A DNA stretch of 62,005 nt from a virus. The stretch covers positions 1-62,005 of IMG/VR virus record IMGVR_UViG_3300025000_000103. The stretch is one strand, 5' to 3'. The stretch's first letter is position 1; each line of letters starts with the position of its first letter. Under the pieces are notes generated by a model. The model saw nothing but the letters and a program-made list of their open reading frames with translations. It had not been told where the DNA came from and ran no database searches. The translations under genes and the position numbers were made by a program. Shown piece after piece: positions 49,765-57,027 of this stretch.

Positions 49765-50010
49765 TCAAAAAAATTCATCATGCCATTTACCCCACGCTTC
49801 CCAAACAGGATTTTTTTCTGACGGCTGCCTTACTCTTGGTTCACCGGATTTCGTCACAAAAGTTACGCCATATTGAGGATTAAATTGGAAAAGGTGTTTC
49901 TTGCCAATCACTTCAACCTCACCAAACCACACAGCATGTGAGCAATCCCTGCAATGCTTGTTTGGTGGTATACATCCATTTAAACTAGTGCAAAAATCCG
50001 GTTTTAGCAT
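49765..50010 (-). CDS. Small Cys-containing protein
   Basis: An 81-residue protein. CTSLNGCIPPNKHCRDCSHAVWF looks like a zinc knuckle; then beta strands and QPSEKNPVWEAWGKWHDEFF. Last gene of the minus-strand cluster. Confidence 0.65.
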   Translation of the reverse strand: MLKPDFCTSLNGCIPPNKHCRDCSHAVWFGEVEVIGKKHLFQFNPQYGVTFVTKSGEPRVRQPSEKNPVWEAWGKWHDEFF

Positions 50011-50028
50011 CTTATCACCTATTTTTTT

Positions 50029-50304
50029 TTAGTGGCACAAACACAATCCGCCGTTACTTGCATATGGTCCGTTACGCCCAGCAGGATCTTCCTGGTTGTA
50101 ATGTTCTCCTGACACACCATACCATACATCTCCATCCCCACAGCAATGGCACACCGCCACATAATGGTTGTCGTGATTAGCAATCCATTTTAAAATTGCA
50201 TCCCCATCTGTCATGTCTGGCACATCCATTCCGTAAACCTCAGAATCAATTTGCTCAAGATTAACAAACCCTGTCCCATCGCAAACATTACACTTTATAG
50301 CTAT
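50029..50304 (-). CDS. Zn-binding phage protein with apparent non-AUG start
   Basis: The frame upstream of the first ATG (50229) is open and clearly protein-like: IAIKCNVCDGTGFVNLEQIDSEVYG carries the first zinc knuckle C-x2-C-x-G-x-G. It is followed by MDVPDMTDGDAIL, CHCCGDGDVWYGVSGEHY and YASNGGLCLCH. A GAGAGG ribosome site precedes the ATA at 50304 by 8 bases. From ATG only 66 residues would be made, losing the first knuckle. Start at ATA (91 residues) is inferred. Confidence 0.55.
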   Translation of the reverse strand: MAIKCNVCDGTGFVNLEQIDSEVYGMDVPDMTDGDAILKWIANHDNHYVAVCHCCGDGDVWYGVSGEHYNQEDPAGRNGPYASNGGLCLCH

Positions 50305-50305
50305 T

Positions 50306-50479
50306 TCAAAAACCTCTCAAAAACATTACCAGCCGCCGACATAACCTGCATTTCCACGGTGTTTCGTTTATCCGCCGATCATACCAAACCATCGCCTCCT
50401 CATCGGCCCACTTTAAAGCAACTATCGGTTCGTAATCAGGAATAGCGGTTCGGTTGCTGCGTGAATAGAAATTTTCCAT
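50306..50479 (-). CDS. Small hypothetical protein, 57 residues
   Basis: A short ORF behind AAAAGGGGAATGAG, just after the primase stop. It encodes MENFYSRSNRTAIPDYEPIV, then ALKWADEEAMVWYDRRINE and TPWKCRLCRRL (CxxC). It ends one base before the next reading frame begins. Likely a genuine small gene. Confidence 0.65.
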   Translation of the reverse strand: MENFYSRSNRTAIPDYEPIVALKWADEEAMVWYDRRINETPWKCRLCRRLVMFLRGF

Positions 50480-50480
50480 C

Positions 50481-51395
50481 TCATTCCCCTTTTGTTCTCT
50501 GTCTGTTTAACTCATCCAACCAATCATCACCGCGCCGCTCAGGTATTAACACGGTCGCTTGGATCTTGTGTTGCAATATTAATCTATTAGCCAATGTATA
50601 TGCTGCTTTCTGCCCAACGAAATTTGCGTCATTGTCACCGAATACAAAAACTTCCTTGATCCCTTGAGGCGGCATAAAACCCTCTAAAATTGTCGAGCTT
50701 ACTGCAGCCCATGTTGGCACATGAAATAACTCAGCGCAGGCGATAGCTGTTTCAATTCCTTCTGTTATCCCAATCTTTCCGTCTGCTTGGTCAAAAAGTC
50801 TTATTGCGCTGCCTGTTGATTTTTTAAGACACGGCATCAGCTTTTTTACTTCAGAAACACTTGCCTTGTTCCCTTCCATGGTCAAGTACGTCCGGTGCAT
50901 GGTTACACCTTCATTTTCAGGCGACATTACAACCGCAAGCATTGCCGGTATTTCTTTGTGCAGCTCTGAGTTCCAGCATTTGTTTATCGCACGCAAAGCA
51001 GGAGGAAAAGTATTAAGCCCCCTGCCTCGCAGATACGCAGAAACAAAGTCTGTCCCGTCAATCGGTTTTGAATCAAGAAACATTTTCCGTAACGTTTCAG
51101 GATCAATTTTCTTTTCAGGAAGAACAGTTCCTTTTTCAACATTGCCAACAATTTTTCCAACTTCAGCGATGGCCTCTTTAAAATCAATTCCAAGGACTTT
51201 TTGCACTAAACTCCAGCCGTCACCGGCCCCGCAGGTGCATATCCAACTTCCACTACCTTCCTTGTCATCCATGCGAAAATGTAGTTTTTCAGTCTTACAT
51301 ACAGGGCATTTCGTATGCCTGCCGTCACCAACATCTATGCCAAGGCTTGCCAGAATACCAGGCCATTTGCCGATTACCTCCTGTTTTATATCCAT
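50481..51395 (-). CDS. DNA primase, Zn-finger plus Toprim
   Basis: A 304-residue primase of the phage P4-alpha/T7-like type. The zinc domain is H27..C30-PVC33..C53-TC55. The Toprim region begins near 205 (KIGITEGIETAIACAELF; catalytic Glu in EGIET) and continues with EVFVFGDNDAN (Asp-x-Asp-type metal site) and ILQHKIQATVLIPE. It has no helicase domain, which the adjacent SF2 gene may complement. It makes RNA primers for phage replication. It overlaps the helicase gene by 10 bases, so they are co-translated. Confidence 0.85.
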   Translation of the reverse strand: MDIKQEVIGKWPGILASLGIDVGDGRHTKCPVCKTEKLHFRMDDKEGSGSWICTCGAGDGWSLVQKVLGIDFKEAIAEVGKIVGNVEKGTVLPEKKIDPETLRKMFLDSKPIDGTDFVSAYLRGRGLNTFPPALRAINKCWNSELHKEIPAMLAVVMSPENEGVTMHRTYLTMEGNKASVSEVKKLMPCLKKSTGSAIRLFDQADGKIGITEGIETAIACAELFHVPTWAAVSSTILEGFMPPQGIKEVFVFGDNDANFVGQKAAYTLANRLILQHKIQATVLIPERRGDDWLDELNRQRTKGE

Positions 51396-52897
51396 TGCGA
51401 TTTCTCCGAAGCTGCTCTTTTCTTCTGAGCCGCATATTTTATTTGCTCATGAATCATCAAGTTTAAAAAAGCCTGATCAGGAACAATAGGAGAAACATCT
51501 TCGATGGAATGATGGGGCCAGCACCCATACCTTGAGCGGTATTTAGCTTTAATCATCTTTGGATTATAATTTTTTGACCTTACCCAGTGTTTCAACATAC
51601 CAAGATATAACCTCTTTTCTGCAACTGTGGCCTTTTTACCCTTGACCTCCTTTAATTCTGCGTCAACTGTTTCAACATCCTTACCGAATGATTTCAATTC
51701 AGATCCGCAATCAGGGCACTTGCTGCCACCTTCAAAAATTTTATGGCAAACAGCGCATTTAACCGGCTTCTTTTCTTTTTTTGCCTTTTTCGGTTTCTTC
51801 CAGGCCAGATCTTTTCCGTCAAGCGACCATTCAATTTCGTCATCCACAAAACCGTGCCTATCAACAACGCCTCCATGATCAAAAAAAATCAAATCACCGC
51901 CGTTTGATTTTGGCCTCATTCCGCGCCCAGCTCCTTGCCGATATAGAACAAGACTTTTCGTAGGTCTTGCAAAAGATACGCACCCTATTTCCGGGCAGTC
52001 CATGCCCTCGACGTACAAAAGGACGTTTATCAATACGGTTATATCGCCATTCTCCATTGCCTCAAAAACGGCATTCCTTTCTTCCTCAGGCGATTTTGCA
52101 TCGAGTCTGGCACATGGTATGCCTTTTTTTGTAAACGCCTCAAGAAGGTGCCTAGAATGCTTCACATTCACTGCGAAAACAATTGTCTTTCTGCCTTGCC
52201 CATACTTAAGCCAGTTTTCGACAACATCGCCTACCAATTTAGGTTTTGACATTTTGTTGCCAAGATCTGCAATTTGATAATCGCCGCACTGACTTTTTAC
52301 TTTATCAAGATTTATTCCAAGAGGTGGACAATAATACGTCACTTCTGCAAGGTGCCCTTGTTCTGTCAATTCTTTAACGCCAACCACGTCAACAATGGCG
52401 TCAAAAATTTCTCCAAGACCTTTTCCATCGCTTCTTGCAGGAGTTCCGGTAAACCCAATAATTACTTTATCGGCATACAATCCGAGGACATCGACATATT
52501 GTTTACTGCAACATCTATGCGCTTCATCAACCACAACCAAATCAGCCTGAAAGAAAAACCTATTGCTATCCAACGAATCTAACTGCAACCTTCTGGCAAA
52601 TGTCTGGATTGTGGAAACCTGAACATCGCAAGTCAAATCACTTTCGACCCCGGCCATGATCACGCCAACACGCAGGCCGAATTTTTCCATTGTCTCTTTG
52701 ATTTGTGTTACAAGATTGCGTCTGTGAACCATAAACAGGCATTTTTTACCTTTTTCATTTGCCAGCCTGAATATCTCAGAAATTATAACAGATTTGCCGC
52801 TACCAGTCGGACTGACCACAAGAACCTTTTTCTTGCCAAGTGAAATGACCTTCCTTGTTTCGTCAACCGCTCGTTGTTGGTAATCTCTTAATCTCAT
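51386..52897 (-). CDS. SF2 DEAD/DEAH helicase with Zn finger
   Basis: A 503-residue helicase. Q motif LRDYQQRAV, motif I PTGSGKS at 30-36, motif II DEAH at 124-127, motif III FTGTPARSDG, then motif V/VI VEGMDCPEIGCVSFARPTKS and YRQGAGRGMR (near 320-330). A C-terminal zinc finger CAVCHKIFEGGSKCPDC and a basic tail follow. It probably unwinds origin or fork DNA with the primase. ResIII/UvsW-like similarity would also allow a role in recombination. First of the two replication genes behind the 53362-53436 hairpin. Confidence 0.88.
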   Translation of the reverse strand: MRLRDYQQRAVDETRKVISLGKKKVLVVSPTGSGKSVIISEIFRLANEKGKKCLFMVHRRNLVTQIKETMEKFGLRVGVIMAGVESDLTCDVQVSTIQTFARRLQLDSLDSNRFFFQADLVVVDEAHRCCSKQYVDVLGLYADKVIIGFTGTPARSDGKGLGEIFDAIVDVVGVKELTEQGHLAEVTYYCPPLGINLDKVKSQCGDYQIADLGNKMSKPKLVGDVVENWLKYGQGRKTIVFAVNVKHSRHLLEAFTKKGIPCARLDAKSPEEERNAVFEAMENGDITVLINVLLYVEGMDCPEIGCVSFARPTKSLVLYRQGAGRGMRPKSNGGDLIFFDHGGVVDRHGFVDDEIEWSLDGKDLAWKKPKKAKKEKKPVKCAVCHKIFEGGSKCPDCGSELKSFGKDVETVDAELKEVKGKKATVAEKRLYLGMLKHWVRSKNYNPKMIKAKYRSRYGCWPHHSIEDVSPIVPDQAFLNLMIHEQIKYAAQKKRAASEKSQWI

Positions 52898-52988
52898 ACT
52901 GTTTTACCTACTAGGTATTAATTAATAATATATATATATCTTGGAGAGGAAAGAAAACAGAAAACAGACGCGCGTGTGAACTTGCAAG

Positions 52989-53345
52989 TTAAAACGGATT
53001 GTCATTGCAACCAACTTGCTTGTCTTTTGAATAATTATCTCGTAATTCTATCATCTTATGAATTTCTATTTCCAAAACCATTCCATGATCAATCAATTTG
53101 ATTTTCTGTTTGTTTTCGATTTGTTTCAGGAACGAAGTCAGTTTGTTTCTCTTTTGTTTCAGGAATGAACTCCACTCGGTCCATGGATGGCTTGCCGAAA
53201 AATTACCTTTTTTCGGGTCCATTTGCTCTGCCACAACTTCTAAAATTGTCCACCATCTCCCTACTCCTTCCATGCCATATTCACCACGCAACCATGTTAT
53301 AAATTCATCATGTCTTGCATTAGAGTAATGCTTAAACCATTTCAT
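52989..53345 (-). CDS. Possible replication initiator-type protein
   Basis: A 118-residue protein from the ATG at 53345 (MKWFKHYSNARHDEFITWLRGEYGMEGVGRWWTILEVVAEQM). This N-terminus is the pattern of phage winged-helix proteins found upstream of helicase genes (DUF4373-like replication organisers). The C-terminus is charged (KQKRNKLTSFLKQIENKQKIKLIDHG). A longer frame from 53381 would run into the hairpin stem. The ribosome site is weak. Confidence 0.65.
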   Translation of the reverse strand: MKWFKHYSNARHDEFITWLRGEYGMEGVGRWWTILEVVAEQMDPKKGNFSASHPWTEWSSFLKQKRNKLTSFLKQIENKQKIKLIDHGMVLEIEIHKMIELRDNYSKDKQVGCNDNPF

Positions 53346-53361
53346 ATTAGCAAACGCACAA

Positions 53362-53436
53362 AAGCCTGTAGAAGCTGCCACATCGGAAAGGGAACAGTGA
53401 CCCTAAATGTGTTTGGCACGCAGCTTCTACAGGCTT
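53362..53436 (-). other. 17-bp perfect inverted repeat before the replication genes
   Basis: AAGCCTGTAGAAGCTGC (53362-53378) is repeated inverted at 53420-53436, with a 41-base loop that can pair inside (CACAT with ATGTG, GGG with CCC). In the minus-strand transcript it is the 5' leader of the initiator-like gene and is followed by TTTTG. It could be an attenuator, an RNA-stability element or an origin-type cruciform. Confidence 0.8.
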
Positions 53437-53465
53437 CTCTGAATTTATAATATGTTCCACTATTT

Positions 53466-53549
53466 TTATCCTTTGTACTCGTTTTGCCAATACCCGGCTG
53501 CCAACCGGATCAACTCAGCATTTTCAGGATATATGTTTTCTACCCACAT
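53466..53549 (-). CDS. Possible 27-residue protein
   Basis: A short ORF MWVENIYPENAELIRLAAGY, then WQNEYKG. A TTG six bases upstream is an alternative start. It follows the stop of the 53562 gene. Amphipathic, real-looking composition, but no strong ribosome site. Confidence 0.4.
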   Translation of the reverse strand: MWVENIYPENAELIRLAAGYWQNEYKG

Positions 53550-53561
53550 TTCAAACAATTT

Positions 53562-53783
53562 TCATTCTTCAACCACCATATCAACAATAGGTTTCCCCGC
53601 GCAATACCGTGCATGCGATTTCATGTGCACGACGGTTTTTCCGCATACCGTGCAGGTGTATTCGTGGCCTACACGGGTAAACCAGGTATGGCGATCCTCT
53701 TTCTTCTCATCGACATGTGCCGAATGAAATCCGACTGTCACGGTTTTTCCTTGGTGCATTTCTGTGTTGCAGCAGATAATCAT
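53562..53783 (-). CDS. Small Zn-finger protein
   Basis: A 73-residue protein with a C2H2-like finger: CTVCGKTVVHMKSHARYC. His/Cys-rich N-terminus (MIICCNTEMHQGKTVTVGFHSAHV). Strong ribosome site AATAAGGAGACAAACC. Nucleic-acid binding is likely. Confidence 0.75.
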   Translation of the reverse strand: MIICCNTEMHQGKTVTVGFHSAHVDEKKEDRHTWFTRVGHEYTCTVCGKTVVHMKSHARYCAGKPIVDMVVEE

Positions 53784-53900
53784 GGTTTGTCTCCTTATTC
53801 TGACGTGCCAAGTAAGTTTATAGACATAGTTTCACATATTTGTGTATCATATCTGATATTGGTTCTAGGTTAAAATAGTTTCAATTGCACCGCGCCAGCA

Positions 53901-54083
53901 TCACTTTTCAGCTTGCTCTTGCGGTATTTCTTCGACCACCAAGAAATATAAATCAAAATGGTCCTTGTCAACCGTCATCGTAATTCCATCCCCGCTCAAC
54001 AAAACATGATCATCGCCAATTTCGTCAATTATCCAATCCGCACCTTTGAATGTGGTGTCTTTTACCTTGTCGCCTATTTTCAT
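53901..54083 (-). CDS. Small beta-barrel protein
   Basis: A 60-residue protein from the ATG at 54083 (AGAGGTG site). KIGDKVKDTTFKGADWIIDEIGDDHVLLSGDG has a KOW/SH3-like pattern. The tail is acidic. Function unknown. Confidence 0.65.
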   Translation of the reverse strand: MKIGDKVKDTTFKGADWIIDEIGDDHVLLSGDGITMTVDKDHFDLYFLVVEEIPQEQAEK

Positions 54084-54094
54084 TACACGCACCT

Positions 54095-54436
54095 CTAATT
54101 TAACAGCAATTCATTTGATAGCCACCATCCACCCTTAACCTCCGTGCTGCAATGGTAGCATCCATGGGCAAATCCAGCATGAGCATGTTCTGGAACATTT
54201 CCGTCACGCTTCAGCCATCCAGCTTTTTTGCAGTCAACGCAAAACATCGCTATCCACTCTGAAAATATATCCATGATCTCAGCACGGCATGTCTGGCAGA
54301 CTCTCCATTCCATGATAAATTTATTACCGTGGTTATCAACAAACCTTACCGTGTATATATCAGCAGACTCATTATCGCATAGGCAGCATTCCCCTATGGC
54401 TGCAACCATCATCCCCAATTTGTCTATTTTGTTCAT
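54095..54436 (-). CDS. Multi-Cys Zn-binding protein
   Basis: A 113-residue protein with CCLCDNESAD, CQTCRAEIM, CVDCKKAGW and HAHAGFAHGCYHC: two probable zinc sites. Helical middle (EIMDIFSEWIAMF). It is one of many Zn-binding proteins in this operon. Confidence 0.7.
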   Translation of the reverse strand: MNKIDKLGMMVAAIGECCLCDNESADIYTVRFVDNHGNKFIMEWRVCQTCRAEIMDIFSEWIAMFCVDCKKAGWLKRDGNVPEHAHAGFAHGCYHCSTEVKGGWWLSNELLLN

Positions 54437-54440
54437 GGTT

Positions 54441-54725
54441 TTATTCCTCTATTTCGTCGTATTCGTTGTAGTCGGCTATGATGCCAGTATCAGCACCAAT
54501 AATATCTATCCCTTTAAGCAATATAGTTTCATCGTACTTGTTAGGATAGATAGAGACATTGCCATGTATTTCAGGGCTTTCCCCGGCCAGCTCAACCATA
54601 TCAAAATACGAGTAGCCAAGGCCGGCAACAAACCCCATCATCATGCCAAAGCAAATCAGGGCGATTATGGCCCATAATTCAGCTATGGGGGCAACAACGT
54701 CAACGTATTCTTCGTTATCTTTCAT
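54441..54725 (-). CDS. Single-span membrane protein
   Basis: A 94-residue acidic protein with one membrane span (residues 17-37, LWAIIALICFGMMMGFVAGLG). The C-terminal 55 residues are soluble and acidic. Function unknown. Confidence 0.7.
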   Translation of the reverse strand: MKDNEEYVDVVAPIAELWAIIALICFGMMMGFVAGLGYSYFDMVELAGESPEIHGNVSIYPNKYDETILLKGIDIIGADTGIIADYNEYDEIEE

Positions 54726-54728
54726 TTT

Positions 54729-55010
54729 TCACCTTCTCCCTGTAGATTTTAATCTTCGGCAAGTCTCAAGATGCAACGCTTCATCATCGCCATATAGTTC
54801 AGCAAATTCTTTTGCCCCTTGCCCATGCCTTGAAATAGGCCCGTATTGATGACAATATTCGCACAGCGGCGCAACATGATCATTGTTTTTTTGCCCCATG
54901 CCAAGCCCGTGTTTGCAATGATGAATAAGCGCAGGCCTGCCACAAACAAGGCATCCAAGAGACACGACCAAATTCCATCTTCTCCGTTGTGCCGCAGTAG
55001 GGCGCTTCAT
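54729..55010 (-). CDS. HNH nuclease-like (Ref family)
   Basis: A 93-residue protein. CLVCGRPALIHHCKHGLGMGQKNNDHVAPLCEYCHQYG shows the zinc-stabilised HNH-like motif of the P1 Ref/DUF968 type: CxxC, IHH.., APLC..CH. HGQGAKEFAELYG follows. P1 Ref is a RecA-dependent nuclease that acts in recombination. It starts 4 bases into the RusA-like gene end. Confidence 0.75.
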   Translation of the reverse strand: MKRPTAAQRRRWNLVVSLGCLVCGRPALIHHCKHGLGMGQKNNDHVAPLCEYCHQYGPISRHGQGAKEFAELYGDDEALHLETCRRLKSTGRR

Positions 55011-55402
55011 CGCAAACTCTCTATGTCCAATTCTGCCCGAGGATTTTCTTTATCTACTCCACCATATCGATAGACAACCTCACTTACAATTTTCATATTG
55101 TCATCCTTGATAACCCCGAGTTCAATTAAGGCGTCGTCTGTAAATTTCTGGACAATCGAACCAACGTTCCCTAGATCAAATTTCCTGCCTGTTGCCGGGA
55201 AAATGGTGTAACAAAATCTGTAAGGTGGTTCTGATATTTTTTCTGGTAGTAAAGCTTGCCTTACGTGCTCAAGCATTTCCTTTTTGGCGGCGTTTAGTGT
55301 AAAATGATGGGCATTGCGATAGATATTAAGGTTCAATATCACCTTTTTATCTTCCTTTGTTTTTCTGGGGATCATTACTTCAAGCGGTAGGATTAATTTC
55401 AT
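55007..55402 (-). CDS. RusA-like Holliday junction resolvase
   Basis: A 131-residue protein. The RusA core is KFDLGNVGSIVQKFTDDALIELGVIKDDN: Asp76, Asn79, Asp90, Asp100/101. In RusA the metal-binding Asp pair lies in D-L-D-N; here the second Asp is Gly78. The sequence ends YRYGGVDKENPRAELDIE. The fold and place next to the HNH gene support junction cleavage, but the changed metal site makes activity uncertain. Confidence 0.75.
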   Translation of the reverse strand: MKLILPLEVMIPRKTKEDKKVILNLNIYRNAHHFTLNAAKKEMLEHVRQALLPEKISEPPYRFCYTIFPATGRKFDLGNVGSIVQKFTDDALIELGVIKDDNMKIVSEVVYRYGGVDKENPRAELDIESLR

Positions 55403-55417
55403 TTTTTCATCACCATT

Positions 55418-55615
55418 TTATTTCAGCTGCTTGGCTGATGGTAATAATTCTAATACCTTCTGGTATGCCGCCTCTTTCTCGGCAAAATATTCATAATCTC
55501 GTGGTAGATTCTCTCTTACAAAATCAATAAACTCATCAGAAACGGTCATTCTCTCCCGTAAATAATTATCCGTTCCTGCCAGACGCCTAGCAATCTCTCC
55601 TACTGTCTCGCCCAT
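55418..55615 (-). CDS. Small hypothetical protein
   Basis: A 65-residue helical protein (GETVGEIARRLAGTDNYLRERMTVSDEFIDFVRENLPRDYEYFAEKEAAYQKVLEL). Ribosome site AAAAGGAGAACAG, part of the CATAACAGCGC repeat region. Function unknown. Confidence 0.65.
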   Translation of the reverse strand: MGETVGEIARRLAGTDNYLRERMTVSDEFIDFVRENLPRDYEYFAEKEAAYQKVLELLPSAKQLK

Positions 55616-55627
55616 AATCTGTTCTCC

Positions 55628-55650
55628 TTTTCACTTATTGCGCTGTTATG
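55628..55650 (-). repeat. Stop-codon-linked repeat, copy 1
   Basis: The 23 bases CATAACAGCGCAATAAGTGA plus AAA (minus strand) contain the TAA stop of the gene at 55646. The identical 23 bases are at 55892-55914. Partial copies follow the stops of 56252 and 56464 (TAACAGC). Confidence 0.9.
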
Positions 55651-55873
55651 ACGCACTCCAGCTTGCCAATGCCCCATTTTCAAATTCGAAAAATTTGTGC
55701 CTGACAAGCAGTGCGTCGAGGTTTGTCTCTCCAAAGTTATCATCCATGCCAGTAATGCATTGGGCATCTTCAGGGGAACCAATAAATAGATATTCATATT
55801 CTCCTAATTCCCGGACAACAGATGGAATACCAATATCTTTGAGTGCTTTTCTTAGTTTTTCTATATCTGTCAT
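55646..55873 (-). CDS. Small hypothetical protein
   Basis: A 75-residue protein from the ATG at 55873; a longer frame starts at 55888. It begins MTDIEKLRKALKDIGIPSVV, then RELGEYEYLFIGSPEDAQ and an aromatic end (HKFFEFENGALASWSAS). Helix then beta. Function unknown. Confidence 0.65.
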   Translation of the reverse strand: MTDIEKLRKALKDIGIPSVVRELGEYEYLFIGSPEDAQCITGMDDNFGETNLDALLVRHKFFEFENGALASWSAS

Positions 55874-55891
55874 AACCAATCTCTCCATGCA

Positions 55892-55914
55892 TTTTCACTT
55901 ATTGCGCTGTTATG
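55892..55914 (-). repeat. Stop-codon-linked repeat, copy 2
   Basis: Identical to 55628-55650. It contains the TAA stop of the 55910 gene and its first 18 bases of the intergenic gap, before the ribosome site of the gene at 55873. Confidence 0.9.
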
Positions 55915-56116
55915 CGAAATATCCCTCAATTTCAGAGTGCGTCCAATAGTTGGTCAAATGTCCTCTGAAATAAGTGCATAATTTATTATCTTCAACGTCA
56001 TACATTGGTTCTGTCGGGTACTCCACCACAAATGGTTCCCCGTCCACGTATAAGCAACCATTTCGCACCTCTAACTTACTTCCTTCTGGCGGGTGTATAT
56101 TAAGTGGGTCACGCAT
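55910..56116 (-). CDS. Small hypothetical protein
   Basis: A 68-residue protein from the ATG at 56116 (MRDPLNIHPPEGSKLEVRNG), or 89 residues from 56179. The text ends YDVEDNKLCTYFRGHLTNYWTHSEIEGYFA. Weak ribosome sites at both starts. Function unknown. Confidence 0.6.
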   Translation of the reverse strand: MRDPLNIHPPEGSKLEVRNGCLYVDGEPFVVEYPTEPMYDVEDNKLCTYFRGHLTNYWTHSEIEGYFA

Positions 56117-56197
56117 AACAGTATTTTCAACCTGACCGCAAGAACTCCTGCGCCCCACGCGGTCTTTGTAAGGCGGCAAGTTAAATGATCTTTTTTT

Positions 56198-56226
56198 ACC
56201 ACAAGGATTAATCTTATTTTCAGGAT
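56198..56226 (-). repeat. Duplicated leader, copy 1
   Basis: ATCCTGAAAATAAGATTAAT then CCTTGTGGT on the minus strand; the same words occur at 56692-56723 with three extra bases. It lies upstream of the 56116 gene and also of the possible 56179 start. Confidence 0.8.
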
Positions 56227-56251
56227 CTTTCCTTTTGCGCTGTTATTGTGT

Positions 56252-56443
56252 CTAATACCAAGGGTAATCACAGGCACTAACGCAGTCATCGCACCACGGA
56301 ACACCATTTTTTGGCACTTTTGCCAATTCTTTTTTGCTGACAAAACGTCCGCATACGTGGCACCGTTCACGATTTTTCACACTAACCACACAGTCAAACT
56401 GATGCTGCGATGCTTGTAGTTTTTTATTATTAGTTTTATCCAT
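56252..56443 (-). CDS. Small Zn-finger protein
   Basis: A 63-residue protein with CHVCGRFVSKKELAKVPKNG and WCDDCVSACDYP: a CxxC..CxxC zinc site. The N-terminus is basic and disordered (MDKTNNKKLQASQHQFDC). Function unknown. Confidence 0.7.
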   Translation of the reverse strand: MDKTNNKKLQASQHQFDCVVSVKNRERCHVCGRFVSKKELAKVPKNGVPWCDDCVSACDYPWY

Positions 56444-56463
56444 GGTGCTGATCCCCTTTGCTG

Positions 56464-56685
56464 TTATATTTGCTCAGTTACTTCAGCGTGACCTTTCTTC
56501 TTGTTCCCGCAATGGCAACAGAATGTCTTACGCCATCTAATTTTTCCTCCACGTGAACCGCGCATATCTTGGTCTACGCTGTAGTCATATTCTGAATAAA
56601 ACTTGTGCCGTTTAGGGTTGCTATAGATAGTATCAATTCTTTTGCTAATCTCTTTGTCTATTCTTTCATATTCAAATGCGTCCAT
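56464..56685 (-). CDS. Small basic Cys protein
   Basis: A 73-residue protein with an N-terminal helix (MDAFEYERIDKEISKRIDTIY), a disordered basic stretch (RGSRGGKIRWRKTF) and a CCHCGNKKKGH knuckle. It is the first gene of the minus-strand cluster, behind the divergent control region. Confidence 0.7.
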   Translation of the reverse strand: MDAFEYERIDKEISKRIDTIYSNPKRHKFYSEYDYSVDQDMRGSRGGKIRWRKTFCCHCGNKKKGHAEVTEQI

Positions 56686-56691
56686 ATTTTC

Positions 56692-56723
56692 ACCACAAGA
56701 AAAATTAATCTTATTTTCAGGAT
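56692..56723 (-). repeat. Duplicated leader, copy 2
   Basis: ATCCTGAAAATAAGATTAAT plus TTTTCTTGTGGT on the minus strand, directly before the 56685 ATG. The candidate -10 TATCCT overlaps its start. Confidence 0.8.
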
Positions 56724-56747
56724 AGCGCAGAAATTATTTTTGTGCAA
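56719..56747 (-). promoter_or_regulatory. Possible promoter of the replication-side operon
   Basis: Minus-strand TTGCAC, 17-base spacer, TATCCT, ending at the duplicated leader. The -35 lies inside the inverted repeat GTGCA/TGCAC. The -10 has four of six matches. Approximate position. Confidence 0.4.
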
Positions 56748-56761
56748 GAAAAATTATGCAC
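56742..56761. promoter_or_regulatory. Candidate operator
   Basis: GTGCA and TGCAC form an inverted repeat with a 10-base spacer between the divergent promoters. It is a plausible binding site for the HTH protein at 56812, which would repress the replication operon (and perhaps itself). Confidence 0.4.
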
Positions 56762-56776
56762 ATAGTAAAAAAGCGC

Positions 56777-56803
56777 TTGACACTCGGTAAACAATGGTAT
56801 AAT
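56777..56803 (+). promoter_or_regulatory. Promoter with extended -10 for the HTH gene
   Basis: TTGACA (56777-56782), 15-base spacer, TGG-TATAAT (-10 at 56798-56803). The ATG at 56812 lies 8 bases after the -10, so transcription would start at or near the start codon and the mRNA would be leaderless. Confidence 0.7.
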
Positions 56804-56811
56804 TTAGAATC

Positions 56812-57027
56812 ATGATTACACCAAACCAAATAAAATTACTGAGGCTGAAGAAGTTCCCCGAGAACAAATTCCAAGGGCCGAAAAAACTCCAAAGCAGAAC
56901 AAAGTTTGCTGAGCTTTTCGGGGTTACTTGGCGCACTGTTCAGTCATGGGAATATGGTACACGGACACCGCACCCAACCGTGATGATAAAGCTTAAAAGG
57001 ATGATCGATTCATGGAATGGAAAATAA
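56812..57027 (+). CDS. HTH regulator (Cro/CI-like)
   Basis: A 71-residue protein. The HTH lies at about 30-55: RTKFAELFGVTWRTVQSWEYGTRTP, the pattern of XRE-type helix 2-turn-helix 3. Basic N-terminus. It probably represses or activates the divergent replication promoter. The promoter gives a leaderless mRNA, as for lambda cI. It overlaps the GIY-YIG gene by 16 bases. Confidence 0.8.
   Translation: MITPNQIKLLRLKKFPENKFQGPKKLQSRTKFAELFGVTWRTVQSWEYGTRTPHPTVMIKLKRMIDSWNGK

Noticed and set aside
55628-55914. TAACAGCGC repeats as integron attC sites
   Set aside because: Only 23 bases, without the paired core sites and extra-helical bases of attC; no integrase gene.
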